A DNA stretch of 7,700 nt from assembly GCA_900771165.1 (NCBI GenBank), contig CAAGMX010000392.1, positions 1 to 7,700 of the forward strand, read 5' to 3'. The stretch's first letter is position 1; each line of letters starts with the position of its first letter. Source of the DNA: Victivallales bacterium (GTDB taxonomy: Bacteria > Verrucomicrobiota > Lentisphaeria > Oligosphaerales > Oligosphaeraceae). A program made the position numbers and the translations under genes. Shown here one piece after another: positions 1-7,122 of this stretch. The notes under the pieces were generated by a model that ran no database searches, was not told where the DNA came from, and saw only the letters and a program-made list of their open reading frames with translations.

Positions 1-17
1 CGACGCTCTTCCGATCT
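1..17 (+). other. Illumina sequencing adapter remnant (not genomic)
   Basis: The first 17 bases, CGACGCTCTTCCGATCT, are identical to the 3' end of the TruSeq universal adapter as I know it. A 17-base exact match placed exactly at base 1 is very unlikely by chance. It shows that the window starts at a contig edge and that the read was not trimmed there. Genomic sequence starts at about base 18. The adapter happens to stay open in the waaA frame, so an automatic translation from base 1 would give false N-terminal residues (RRSSD). Confidence 0.93.
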
Positions 18-18
18 T

Positions 19-1305
19 CTCCTCTTCCCCCTCCTCCTTCTCCTCTATCTCCCCTTCTATGTGGTGCATATCCTGCGCCGGGGAGGGCTGACCCGGGATT
101 TCTGGGAGCGCTTCGGCATCTTCCCCCGGGAGGTGAAGGAGCGTCTCCGGGCCTTGAAGTCCCCGGTCTGGGTGCATGCGGTTTCCGTGGGGGAGTGCGT
201 GGAGGCCATCTCCTTCATCCGCCGGTGGCAGGAGCGCCATCCCCAGGAGGAGTTTGTGCTTTCCTGCGGCACCTCCACGGGCTTTGCCACGGCGAAGAAG
301 GGGCTGCCTTCCCAGGTGGTGTGCGTGTATTGTCCCATGGACTGCTGGTGGATGGTGCGTCATGGGGTGCGCCTCATCCATCCCCGTCTCCTGGCCATTC
401 TGGAGGTGGAGATCTGGCCCAATCTCATCCGGCAGACCCGGCGCTTCGGCGCCCCTGTGGTGATGGTGAACGGACGCCTCTCCGACCGCTCCAGCCGCGG
501 CTACGCCCGCTGGGGATTCTTCTTCCGCAAGCTCTTCCGGGCCTATAGCCTCCTTTGCGTCCAGACCCCCGAGGACCAGGCCCGGCTGGAACGGGTCATC
601 GGCAAGGACGACCGCATCCATGTGGTGGGCACCGTGAAGTTTGACCAGGTGGCCCCGGGCAACGCCAGCCAAAGCGAGGAGACCCTCCGGAAGGCCTTCG
701 GGGAGGAAAGCCATCTCCTCTTCTGCGTGGGCAGCACCCATCCCGGAGAGGAGGAGCTGATTTGCCAGGCCTTCGCCCGGATCCTGCCCTCCCAGCCCCA
801 GTGGCGCATGATTCTGGTGCCCCGCCACGCCGAACGGGCCCAGGAAGTGGCCGCCGTCCTGGAGGCCTTCCATCTCCCCTGGCAGTCCGTGGCCCCCGTC
901 TCCGGGAATCCCCCCCAGGCGGAGGACGGCAAGGCCCAGGTGCTGCTGGTGAATACCACCGGACAGCTGATGGGATATTATCGCACGGCCGACCTGTGCT
1001 ACGTGGGAAAGAGCCTGGCGGGGCAGACCGGCGGACACAACATCATCGAACCCGCCATCTTCGGAAAGGCCATCCTCTACGGACATCACATGGAGAATTT
1101 CCGGGAGGTGGACCAGCTCTTCCGCCAGGCCGGGGCCGCCCAGCCCGTGGAGGGGGATGCCCTCCTCTTCCCCACCCTCCAGGAGCTGATGAGCAATGCC
1201 GAAAAGCGGGAGGAACTGGGCCGCCGCGCCCAGGCCCTGGTGGAAACCCACCGGGGGGCCATCGACCGCACTCTCGCCCTCATCGACACCGTCTCCCGCT
1301 CCTAA
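19..1305 (+). CDS. waaA: 3-deoxy-D-manno-octulosonic acid (Kdo) transferase, 5' partial
   Basis: WaaA (KdtA) transfers Kdo from CMP-Kdo to the lipid A precursor at the cytoplasmic face of the inner membrane, the first step of LPS core assembly. Family motifs appear in order: WVHAVSVGE (nt 169-195, whose Glu at 193-195 matches the catalytic Glu60 of E. coli), LEVEIWPN, NGRLSDRS, VGTVKFD, GSTHPGEEE, LVPRHAER, and GGHNIIEPA followed by ENF. The first candidate start is GTG at 61, but the frame is open upstream. Codons 19-60 encode a Leu/Phe/Tyr-rich hydrophobic stretch (LLFPLLLLLYLPFY) typical of the N-terminal membrane anchor of this family, so GTG 61 is most likely an internal Val codon. Counting from codon 19 puts the catalytic Glu near residue 59, so only a few N-terminal residues, including the start codon, seem to be missing. 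The stop is TAA at 1303. hrpB starts 9 bp further on. Confidence 0.95.
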   Translation, partial: LLFPLLLLLYLPFYVVHILRRGGLTRDFWERFGIFPREVKERLRALKSPVWVHAVSVGECVEAISFIRRWQERHPQEEFVLSCGTSTGFATAKKGLPSQVVCVYCPMDCWWMVRHGVRLIHPRLLAILEVEIWPNLIRQTRRFGAPVVMVNGRLSDRSSRGYARWGFFFRKLFRAYSLLCVQTPEDQARLERVIGKDDRIHVVGTVKFDQVAPGNASQSEETLRKAFGEESHLLFCVGSTHPGEEELICQAFARILPSQPQWRMILVPRHAERAQEVAAVLEAFHLPWQSVAPVSGNPPQAEDGKAQVLLVNTTGQLMGYYRTADLCYVGKSLAGQTGGHNIIEPAIFGKAILYGHHMENFREVDQLFRQAGAAQPVEGDALLFPTLQELMSNAEKREELGRRAQALVETHRGAIDRTLALIDTVSRS

Positions 1306-1314
1306 GCCGCCTCC

Positions 1315-3885
1315 ATGCCTCCTCCCTCTGTCTCCCAAACGGATTTGCCCATCCAGGAGATCCGGGACGCCTTCCACGACGCCCTGGCCGCCCCTGGCGC
1401 CATGGCGGTGCTCTCCGCCCCCACGGGAAGCGGAAAATCCACCCAGATCCCCCAGTGGCTCCTGGGGCTTCTGCCGGAGTCCCGGAAGATTCTGGTGCTG
1501 CAGCCCCGGCGTCTGGCCGCCCGGATGCTGGCGGAGCGGGTGGCCTGGGAACGGGGGGAGAAGGCCGGAGAGACCGTGGGCTATCTGACCCGCTACGACC
1601 GGGCGGTCTCCTCCCGCACCCGGGTCCTTTTTGTCACGGAGGGGATTTTAACACGTATGTTGTTGAATCCCAAGGACTTAGATGAATATGGAGCCATTGT
1701 CTTCGACGAATTTCACCAGCGCACCCTGGACGGGGACCTGGGGCTTTCCATGGCCTACGACCTCCGGAACCGCACCCGTCCGGATCTTCGGCTGGTGGTG
1801 ATGAGCGCCACTCTGGACGGAGAGCGGGCCGCCGCCTTCCTTCAGGGGAGCCGTCGTCTGCAGGCCCGGGGCCGTCTCTTTCCTGTGGAGCTTTCCTACA
1901 CGCCCCGCAGCACCTTCCGCAATCTCTATCACGCCGTGGCCTCCGCCCTGAAGGAACTCCTGGAGGCCGGCCATGGGGGAGACGTGCTGGTCTTCCTGCC
2001 CGGGGCGGCGGAGATCCGCCATGCCGCCGAGGCCATCCGCCAGACCCGCTTCTCCGAACCCCTCCTCCTTCTTCCCCTCTACGGGGAGATGTCCCCGGAG
2101 GCCCAGCATGCGGTGATGGAGCCCGCCGACCGCCGGAAAGTGATTCTGGCCACCAATATTGCCGAGACCAGTCTCACCATTCCGGGCGTCCGCCTGGTCA
2201 TTGACAGCGGCCTGGCCAAAGTCAGCCGCTACGACGCCCAGCGGGGCGTGAATCTCCTGGAGACCGTCCCCATCTCCCTGGATGCCGCCGAACAGCGGGC
2301 CGGACGGGCCGGACGGGAGGCGCCGGGACTCTGCCGTCGCCTCTGGAGCGCCCTGGAGCAGGACCACCGCACTCCCCATACCCTCCCGGAAATCCAGCGC
2401 CTGGATCTGGCGGATCCCATCCTCACCATCCACTGCTGCGGATACCGGGACGACGAGGCTTTCCCCTGGTACGAGGCGCCCCCTGCCCGGGCCCGCCAAA
2501 GCGCCCGGGCGCTGCTGGAGGCGTTGGGGCTTCTGGATGACCAGGGGGACGTCACCCCCACCGGACGCCAGGTCCGGGAATATCCTGCCCATCCCCGGAT
2601 GGCCCTTCTTCTCCACTGGGGAAAACTCCAGGGCGTCTTCCGGGAGGCCTGCGCCGCCGCCGCCATTCTGGAGGGGCGTCCCCTGATGCTTCGGCGGGGC
2701 ACCGCCGACACCCTCACTCAGCGCCGGAGCGAGCTGCGTCGTCAGCAGCGCTCCCAGGGGGATCCTGCGCCCCAGTCCGACTTCATGGCCCAGCTGACCC
2801 TCCTGCAGCAGGCCCGGGAATGTCACTTTCAGGAGGAGGCCTGCACGCGCCTGGGGATTCTCTCCGGCGCGGCCCGGGAGGTCTGCCGTACCTGGCAGGA
2901 TCTTCTGAGGCTTGCCCCGAAGGAAAACTACTCCCCCAGCCCCAATCCTCCCCTGGCTCTGGCCCGGGTCCTGATGCGCTGCTTCCCGGACCGCCTGGCC
3001 AAACGGCTGGACAAGGGGAGCCTGACCTGCGAACTGGCGGGCCGCCGCCGGGCGGTCCTCTCTCCCCAGTCCCTGGTGCGGGAGGAGACCCTGTTTGTGG
3101 CGGCGGAAATGCGGGAGATCTCCGCCGGAAAACTCCCCGGCACCACCACCGAGCTCTCCCTGGTCTCCGGCCTCCGGGAGGAGTGGCTTTGGGAGGATTT
3201 CCCCCAGGCCCTCCAGGAATCCCAGGAACTGGTGTGGGACGGCGTCCGCCAGCAGGTCTACCAGCGCCGCAGCCTCACCTGCCTGGGCCTGGTGCTGGAG
3301 GAGTCCCTCCGCCACGATCCCGACCCGGATGCGGCGGCGGAGATGCTTTTCCAGCAGGTGGTGTCCACCAACAACATGCCGTTTCTGGGGTGGGATGAGG
3401 AGTGTCAGGACTGGATGGAGCGGGTGCGCTTCCTCCGGGAGCGCTTCCCCAAGCTGGGGCTGCCGGAATACTCTCCCCAGGAGTGTCTCCAGGCGAAGCG
3501 GGCCCTTTGCCAGGGGGAGACCAAATATTCCGCCGTCCGCAACAAGCCGGCGCTGCCCTTCCTGCAGCAGCTTCTCACTCCGGAGCAGGTCTCGGCCGTC
3601 CAGCAGCTGGCTCCCCGGTCCCTGCCCCTGCCCAATCACCGGAAGCTCCGGCTGGAATACCATCCTGGCCAGCCCCCCAAGGGCAGGGCGAAGATCCAGG
3701 AACTCTACGATGTCACGGGGCCGGTCACCGTGGGCCGGGGCACCATCCCCGTCCTCCTGGACATCCTGGCCCCCAATTTCCGCACCGTCCAGATCACCGA
3801 TGATCTGCCCCGCTTCTGGCAGGTCCATTACCCCTCCATCAAGGCGCAGCTACAGCGCCGCTACCCGAAACATCCATGGCGATGA
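1315..3885 (+). CDS. hrpB: ATP-dependent DEAH-box helicase HrpB
   Basis: The product is an 856-residue superfamily 2 helicase of the bacterial HrpB type; E. coli HrpB is slightly over 800 residues, and its cellular substrate is poorly defined. Visible motifs are Walker A APTGSGKS (residues 35-42), LQPRRLAA (62-69), TEGILTRML (108-116), motif II DEFHQR (131-136), SAT (164-166), VFLPG (226-230), ATNIAETSLTIPGV (279-292) and QRAGRAGR (327-334). An HA2-like helical region follows at about 363-450. The C-terminal HrpB domain ends in ITDDLPRFW and then RYPKHPW, the hallmark tail that separates HrpB from the much longer HrpA. The ATG at 1315 lies 9 bp after the waaA stop and has no Shine-Dalgarno; the bases just before it are CCTCC, the opposite of a ribosome site. 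Translation is probably coupled to waaA. The fifth residue of motif II is Gln where Glu is usual. A short AT-rich codon patch lies at about 1642-1692. Confidence 0.95.
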   Translation: MPPPSVSQTDLPIQEIRDAFHDALAAPGAMAVLSAPTGSGKSTQIPQWLLGLLPESRKILVLQPRRLAARMLAERVAWERGEKAGETVGYLTRYDRAVSSRTRVLFVTEGILTRMLLNPKDLDEYGAIVFDEFHQRTLDGDLGLSMAYDLRNRTRPDLRLVVMSATLDGERAAAFLQGSRRLQARGRLFPVELSYTPRSTFRNLYHAVASALKELLEAGHGGDVLVFLPGAAEIRHAAEAIRQTRFSEPLLLLPLYGEMSPEAQHAVMEPADRRKVILATNIAETSLTIPGVRLVIDSGLAKVSRYDAQRGVNLLETVPISLDAAEQRAGRAGREAPGLCRRLWSALEQDHRTPHTLPEIQRLDLADPILTIHCCGYRDDEAFPWYEAPPARARQSARALLEALGLLDDQGDVTPTGRQVREYPAHPRMALLLHWGKLQGVFREACAAAAILEGRPLMLRRGTADTLTQRRSELRRQQRSQGDPAPQSDFMAQLTLLQQARECHFQEEACTRLGILSGAAREVCRTWQDLLRLAPKENYSPSPNPPLALARVLMRCFPDRLAKRLDKGSLTCELAGRRRAVLSPQSLVREETLFVAAEMREISAGKLPGTTTELSLVSGLREEWLWEDFPQALQESQELVWDGVRQQVYQRRSLTCLGLVLEESLRHDPDPDAAAEMLFQQVVSTNNMPFLGWDEECQDWMERVRFLRERFPKLGLPEYSPQECLQAKRALCQGETKYSAVRNKPALPFLQQLLTPEQVSAVQQLAPRSLPLPNHRKLRLEYHPGQPPKGRAKIQELYDVTGPVTVGRGTIPVLLDILAPNFRTVQITDDLPRFWQVHYPSIKAQLQRRYPKHPWR

Positions 3886-6059
3886 CCTCCCTAATCCAGG
3901 AAAAGAATCTCGTCTTCCGGCTGGATGCCGGAAACGCCTCCTACGCGTTCCAGGTGACCTCCGATGGCAGACTCCGCCATCTCTACTGGGGCCCCGCCCT
4001 CCCGGTGCTGGAGGAACTCACCCGCCTCAACGGCAAGAATCCCTATCCTTCCGAACCCACTCTGGCCCCCGAGGACAACCAGGTCTGGCGGGAACACCAG
4101 CTCTGGGAATTCGCCCCGGAGGACATCGGCGTCTATGCCCCCGCCACGGCCACCGTGCGCTCCGCCCAAGGCACCCAGGTCACCGATCCCCGCTATGTCT
4201 CCCATCGCCTCCTGCCCGGAAAGCCCGCCCTGCCGGGCCTGCCCGCCAGCTACGGGGAGGAATCGGAGGCCCAGACCCTGGAGGTGCTGATGGAGGATCC
4301 CGCCACCCGGGTCCAGTTCCTTCTGCGCTACACCGCCTTCCGTGATCTCCCCGTCCTGGCCCGCTCCATGGCCATCACCAACCGGGGCGATGCCCCTGTG
4401 GAACTCCGCCGGGCCGCCTCCCTGACCACCGATTTCTGGGGGGAATCCCTGGATGTGTGCTACTTCGACGGATTCTGGGGAAAGGAGCGCTGCTTCCACC
4501 GGGAACCCCTTCAGGGCGGCCTGAAAGTCCTGGAATCCACCCGGGGACTCTCCGGCCACGCCATGAATCCCAGCGTCATCCTCTGCGAGCGGGACACCAA
4601 CGAGGAGGCGGGCCGGGCCTACGGCGCCCTCCTGGTCTACAGCGGCAGCTTCGCCATCGAGGTGGAACAGAGCCCCCTCTATCGTACCCGCCTGAACCTG
4701 GGACTCCATCCCCAGCGCTTCCAGTGGGTCCTGGGCCCCGGGGAATCCTTCCAGACCCCGGAAGCCCTCCAGGGATTCTCCGCCCAGGGACTGGGCTGCC
4801 TCTCCCGGGCCTTCCATGACTTCCTCCGGGACCACCTGATTCCCCGGAAGTGGCGGGACGCCCCCCGGCCGATCCTCATCAACAACTGGGAGGCCATGCA
4901 CTTCGACTTCTCCAAGGAAAAGCTGGTGAAGCTGGCCCGCACCGCCAGGGCCAACGGCGTGGAACTCCTGGTCCTGGATGACGGATGGTTCGGAAGGCGC
5001 AGCAGCGACCGCAAGGGCCTGGGAGACTGGACCCCCAACCAGGAGAAACTGGGGGGCACCATCGGAGAACTGGCGGAGGCCATCCGCGCCGAAGGGATGA
5101 AGTTCGGACTCTGGTTCGAACCGGAAATGGTCTCACGGGACAGCGATCTCTTCCGCCAGCATCCCGAATGGGCCATCCAGGCCCCGGGACACTCCCTCAG
5201 CTATCACCGCTTCCAGTATATGCTGGATTTCTCCCGCCCCGAAGTGGTGGACTACGTCTTCGAGGCCATTTCCCAGGTGATCCAGGAGGCAAATCTGGAC
5301 TACATGAAGTGGGACGCCAACCGGGAAATGACCGAGGTGGGCTCGGCGGCCCTGCCTCCGGAACGCCAGGGAGAGCTCTCCCACCGCTATGTCCTGGGGC
5401 TCTACGACCTCTATCAGCGCCTCACCCGCCGCTTCCCCCAGATGCTCATTGAGGGATGCTCCGCCGGGGGCGGCCGCTTCGATGCCGGCATCCTGGCCTT
5501 CTCCCCCCAGTTCTGGACCTCCGACAACTCCGACGCCTTCTCCCGCCTCTTCATCCAATACGGCACCTCCTTCTTCTATCCCTGCTCCGCCATGGGCGCC
5601 CATGTGGCGGTGAACTGGTTCTCCCAGCGATACTCCCCCGTGGAGACCCGGGCGGCCGTGGCCTTCGCCGGCACCTTCGGATACGAACTGGATCTGGACC
5701 GCATGCCTTCCCAGGAGCTGGCCCAGGTGAAGGGGCAGTGCCAGTTCTACCATCAGTGTCACCATCTGGTCCAGAATGGGGACTACTACCGGCTTTCCAG
5801 CCCCTACCGGGACAATGCGGTGGCCTGGATGCACGTGGCCAAGGATAAATCCGAGTTCCTCCTCACCGTAATCTTCGTCCGCTACGATGCCGCCTATGCC
5901 GGACAGAATCTCCGGCTGCCGGGCCTGGATCCCCAGGCCACCTATTCCGACGGCACCCAGAGCTGGCCGGGCAGCTTCCTGATGCAGGCGGGATATCCCA
6001 TCGCCACCCCGGCGGTGGGGGATATGCTCTCCCTGCAGCTCCACTTCCAGCGGGTGTAG
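3876..6059 (+). CDS. Alpha-galactosidase, glycoside hydrolase family 36
   Basis: The enzyme hydrolyses terminal alpha-1,6-galactosyl residues from oligosaccharides such as melibiose and raffinose, with retention of configuration. Its 727 residues match the usual length of about 720-740. An N-terminal beta-supersandwich (about 1-325) leads into a TIM barrel opening with PILINNWEA (332-340). Then come VLDDGWFG (366-373), GLWFEPEMVS (411-420), KWDANRE (478-484, nucleophile D480), EGCSAGGGRFD (526-536) and WTSDNSDA (547-554, acid/base D550). The 70-residue spacing between these two Asp residues equals that of Geobacillus AgaA (D478/D548). A C-terminal beta domain ends the protein. No signal peptide or membrane segment is visible, so it should be cytoplasmic and act on imported sugars. 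ATG 3876 overlaps hrpB by 10 bp. In-frame ATG 3882 gives a 4-bp ATGA overlap with the hrpB stop and is equally plausible. No transporter or sugar regulator lies nearby. The exact substrate cannot be read from sequence. Confidence 0.95.
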   Translation: MAMTSLIQEKNLVFRLDAGNASYAFQVTSDGRLRHLYWGPALPVLEELTRLNGKNPYPSEPTLAPEDNQVWREHQLWEFAPEDIGVYAPATATVRSAQGTQVTDPRYVSHRLLPGKPALPGLPASYGEESEAQTLEVLMEDPATRVQFLLRYTAFRDLPVLARSMAITNRGDAPVELRRAASLTTDFWGESLDVCYFDGFWGKERCFHREPLQGGLKVLESTRGLSGHAMNPSVILCERDTNEEAGRAYGALLVYSGSFAIEVEQSPLYRTRLNLGLHPQRFQWVLGPGESFQTPEALQGFSAQGLGCLSRAFHDFLRDHLIPRKWRDAPRPILINNWEAMHFDFSKEKLVKLARTARANGVELLVLDDGWFGRRSSDRKGLGDWTPNQEKLGGTIGELAEAIRAEGMKFGLWFEPEMVSRDSDLFRQHPEWAIQAPGHSLSYHRFQYMLDFSRPEVVDYVFEAISQVIQEANLDYMKWDANREMTEVGSAALPPERQGELSHRYVLGLYDLYQRLTRRFPQMLIEGCSAGGGRFDAGILAFSPQFWTSDNSDAFSRLFIQYGTSFFYPCSAMGAHVAVNWFSQRYSPVETRAAVAFAGTFGYELDLDRMPSQELAQVKGQCQFYHQCHHLVQNGDYYRLSSPYRDNAVAWMHVAKDKSEFLLTVIFVRYDAAYAGQNLRLPGLDPQATYSDGTQSWPGSFLMQAGYPIATPAVGDMLSLQLHFQRV

Positions 6060-6112
6060 GAAGCCACCTCCGCCGCCGGGAGACGGCTCTTTCCGGGGGG
6101 GGGGCGGGGCGG
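6060..6112. other. Convergent intergenic gap with G10 run
   Basis: These 53 bases separate the ends of two convergent genes. A weak stem is possible (GCCG 6072-6075 with CGGC 6084-6087), followed by only TCTTT, so it is not a convincing intrinsic terminator. Ten consecutive G occupy 6095-6104, followed by C, GGGG, C, GG. On the minus strand this reads as a C-rich tract just after the peptidase stop, which could favour Rho-dependent ending. That is inference only. Confidence 0.4.
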
Positions 6113-7057
6113 TTACCTTTCCAGGGCGGCAAGGCCCTCCTGGTCCAGCCGGAGAATGGCGGCCAGGATGGCCTGGACGGAGAGGAGAAGGCAATCCAGA
6201 TCCACCCGTTCCGGCACATCCCCCGGAAGGTGATATTGTTCGTCCCCGTAGGGGTGGGAGCCCTGGCAGACCACCGCCCGGGGATAGCCCGCCAGGACGA
6301 AGGAGCCGTCGTCGTCGGAGACCTCCCGTTCTCCGGTGTAGCATTCCAGGGGGAGGCCCTCCGCCCGGGCCTGGGCGGCCACAAAGCGGGCCAGGGGGCG
6401 TCCCTCCGGGGTGGAGGAAAGCACCGCCATGGTATGGCGTCTGGCCAGGCGGTCCGCCTCGGGGCGTCCGCAGAGGCAGTCCACATTCAGCACCGCCAGG
6501 ATATTGTCTCCCCGGGAACGGGCCTCCTGGGCCTCGTCGGCGCTATGCCAGGGGGAGTGTTCCTCGTTGCAGAAGAGGAAGCGGAGGGTGCGTTTCCGGG
6601 GGAGGGGCGCCAGGATGCGTAGGAGTTCCAGCAGGGCGACGGTTCCCGTGGCGTTGTCATGGGCCCCCGGCCCGTTGATCCAGCTTTGGGAATCCTTGTG
6701 GGCCAGCAGATAGAGGATTTCCCCGGGGTGCTCTGTTCCGGGGAGGGTGACCACCAGATTCCGGGCGTCGTACCAGGGATCCTCGGGGCAGGGCGGCGCA
6801 TACCAGTGTCCCCGGGGCACTTTGTCGCTGAAACTGCACCGGAAGCACTGGATCCGGTTGGGCTTCACCGCCACCTGGGCCCCCGGGCAGCCCTGGAGAC
6901 GCGCCAGAAGCCACTGATCCGTCTCGTCCAGGGAATTCTTCTCATGCCAGGGGACCGTGTAGGCCACCGTGCGGAAGGTGAAGGGATCCTGGGAGAGGGC
7001 GAAGAGATCCTGCTGGAGGCGGTCCCGGGAGAGGGAGGCAAGGGGGGAGGCGGACAT
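6113..7057 (-). CDS. M28-family zinc peptidase (aminopeptidase-like)
   Basis: This 314-residue protein carries the full metal-binding set of MEROPS family M28. AHKDS gives H120 with D122 beside it. GAHDNATG gives the bridging D134. FLFCNEEHSPWHS gives the catalytic E165 and the zinc ligand E166. VLNVD gives D193. YHLPGD gives H276. The sequence before H120 (NLVVTLPGTEHPGEILYLLAH) is the usual beta-strand lead-in. Family members are mostly aminopeptidases or related hydrolases using two zinc ions; the substrate here cannot be predicted. Glutaminyl cyclases share the fold but usually bind one zinc, so they are less likely. No signal peptide or lipobox is visible, which is unusual because many M28 enzymes are exported, and the protein has several cysteines (57, 71, 74, 90). 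It lies 65 bp after the B-box protein gene on the same strand, probably in its operon. No Shine-Dalgarno precedes the ATG, and no better start is seen. Confidence 0.9.
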   Translation of the reverse strand: MSASPLASLSRDRLQQDLFALSQDPFTFRTVAYTVPWHEKNSLDETDQWLLARLQGCPGAQVAVKPNRIQCFRCSFSDKVPRGHWYAPPCPEDPWYDARNLVVTLPGTEHPGEILYLLAHKDSQSWINGPGAHDNATGTVALLELLRILAPLPRKRTLRFLFCNEEHSPWHSADEAQEARSRGDNILAVLNVDCLCGRPEADRLARRHTMAVLSSTPEGRPLARFVAAQARAEGLPLECYTGEREVSDDDGSFVLAGYPRAVVCQGSHPYGDEQYHLPGDVPERVDLDCLLLSVQAILAAILRLDQEGLAALER

Positions 7058-7122
7058 GGAACAGGGAGGCGGGGAGGCGAAAAGGGGGCGTCAAAAAGGG
7101 GAGGCCGTGGCGGAGAGGGGCC
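7058..7122 (-). other. Pyrimidine-rich spacer between B-box and M28 genes
   Basis: Read on the minus strand, this 65-base leader is almost all pyrimidine, with repeated CCTCCC and CCCCTTTT units. It has no A/G-rich ribosome site, no clear promoter and no convincing hairpin. The CCTCC units resemble the anti-Shine-Dalgarno and not the site itself. The most likely reading is an intra-operon spacer. Confidence 0.5.

Noticed and set aside
18..60. A pyrimidine-rich low-complexity tract that could be taken for a repeat or regulatory element
   Set aside because: In the waaA frame it encodes Leu/Phe/Tyr/Pro as CTC, TTC, TAT and CCC codons, which fits the N-terminal membrane anchor.
1631..1662. A possible internal promoter (TTGTCA ... 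TATGTT) in the AT-rich patch of hrpB
   Set aside because: The spacing is about 18-19 bases and the -10 box is weak. The patch lies inside coding sequence, with no gene start shortly downstream.
1678..3828. A 716-codon open frame on the minus strand, antisense to hrpB
   Set aside because: Its translation is Gly/Pro/Arg/Leu-rich with no recognisable motif, while the plus strand encodes a complete HrpB with all helicase motifs. Long antisense frames are expected in GC-rich coding DNA.
6071..6092. A possible intrinsic terminator after the alpha-galactosidase
   Set aside because: Only a 4-bp stem with an 8-base loop and a short TCTTT tail can be drawn, too weak to call.
5133..6344. A long minus-strand open frame antisense to the GH36 gene and running into the M28 gene
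   Set aside because: It is low-complexity Gly/Pro/Arg-rich sequence and crosses two well-supported genes. It is a shadow of GC-rich codon usage.
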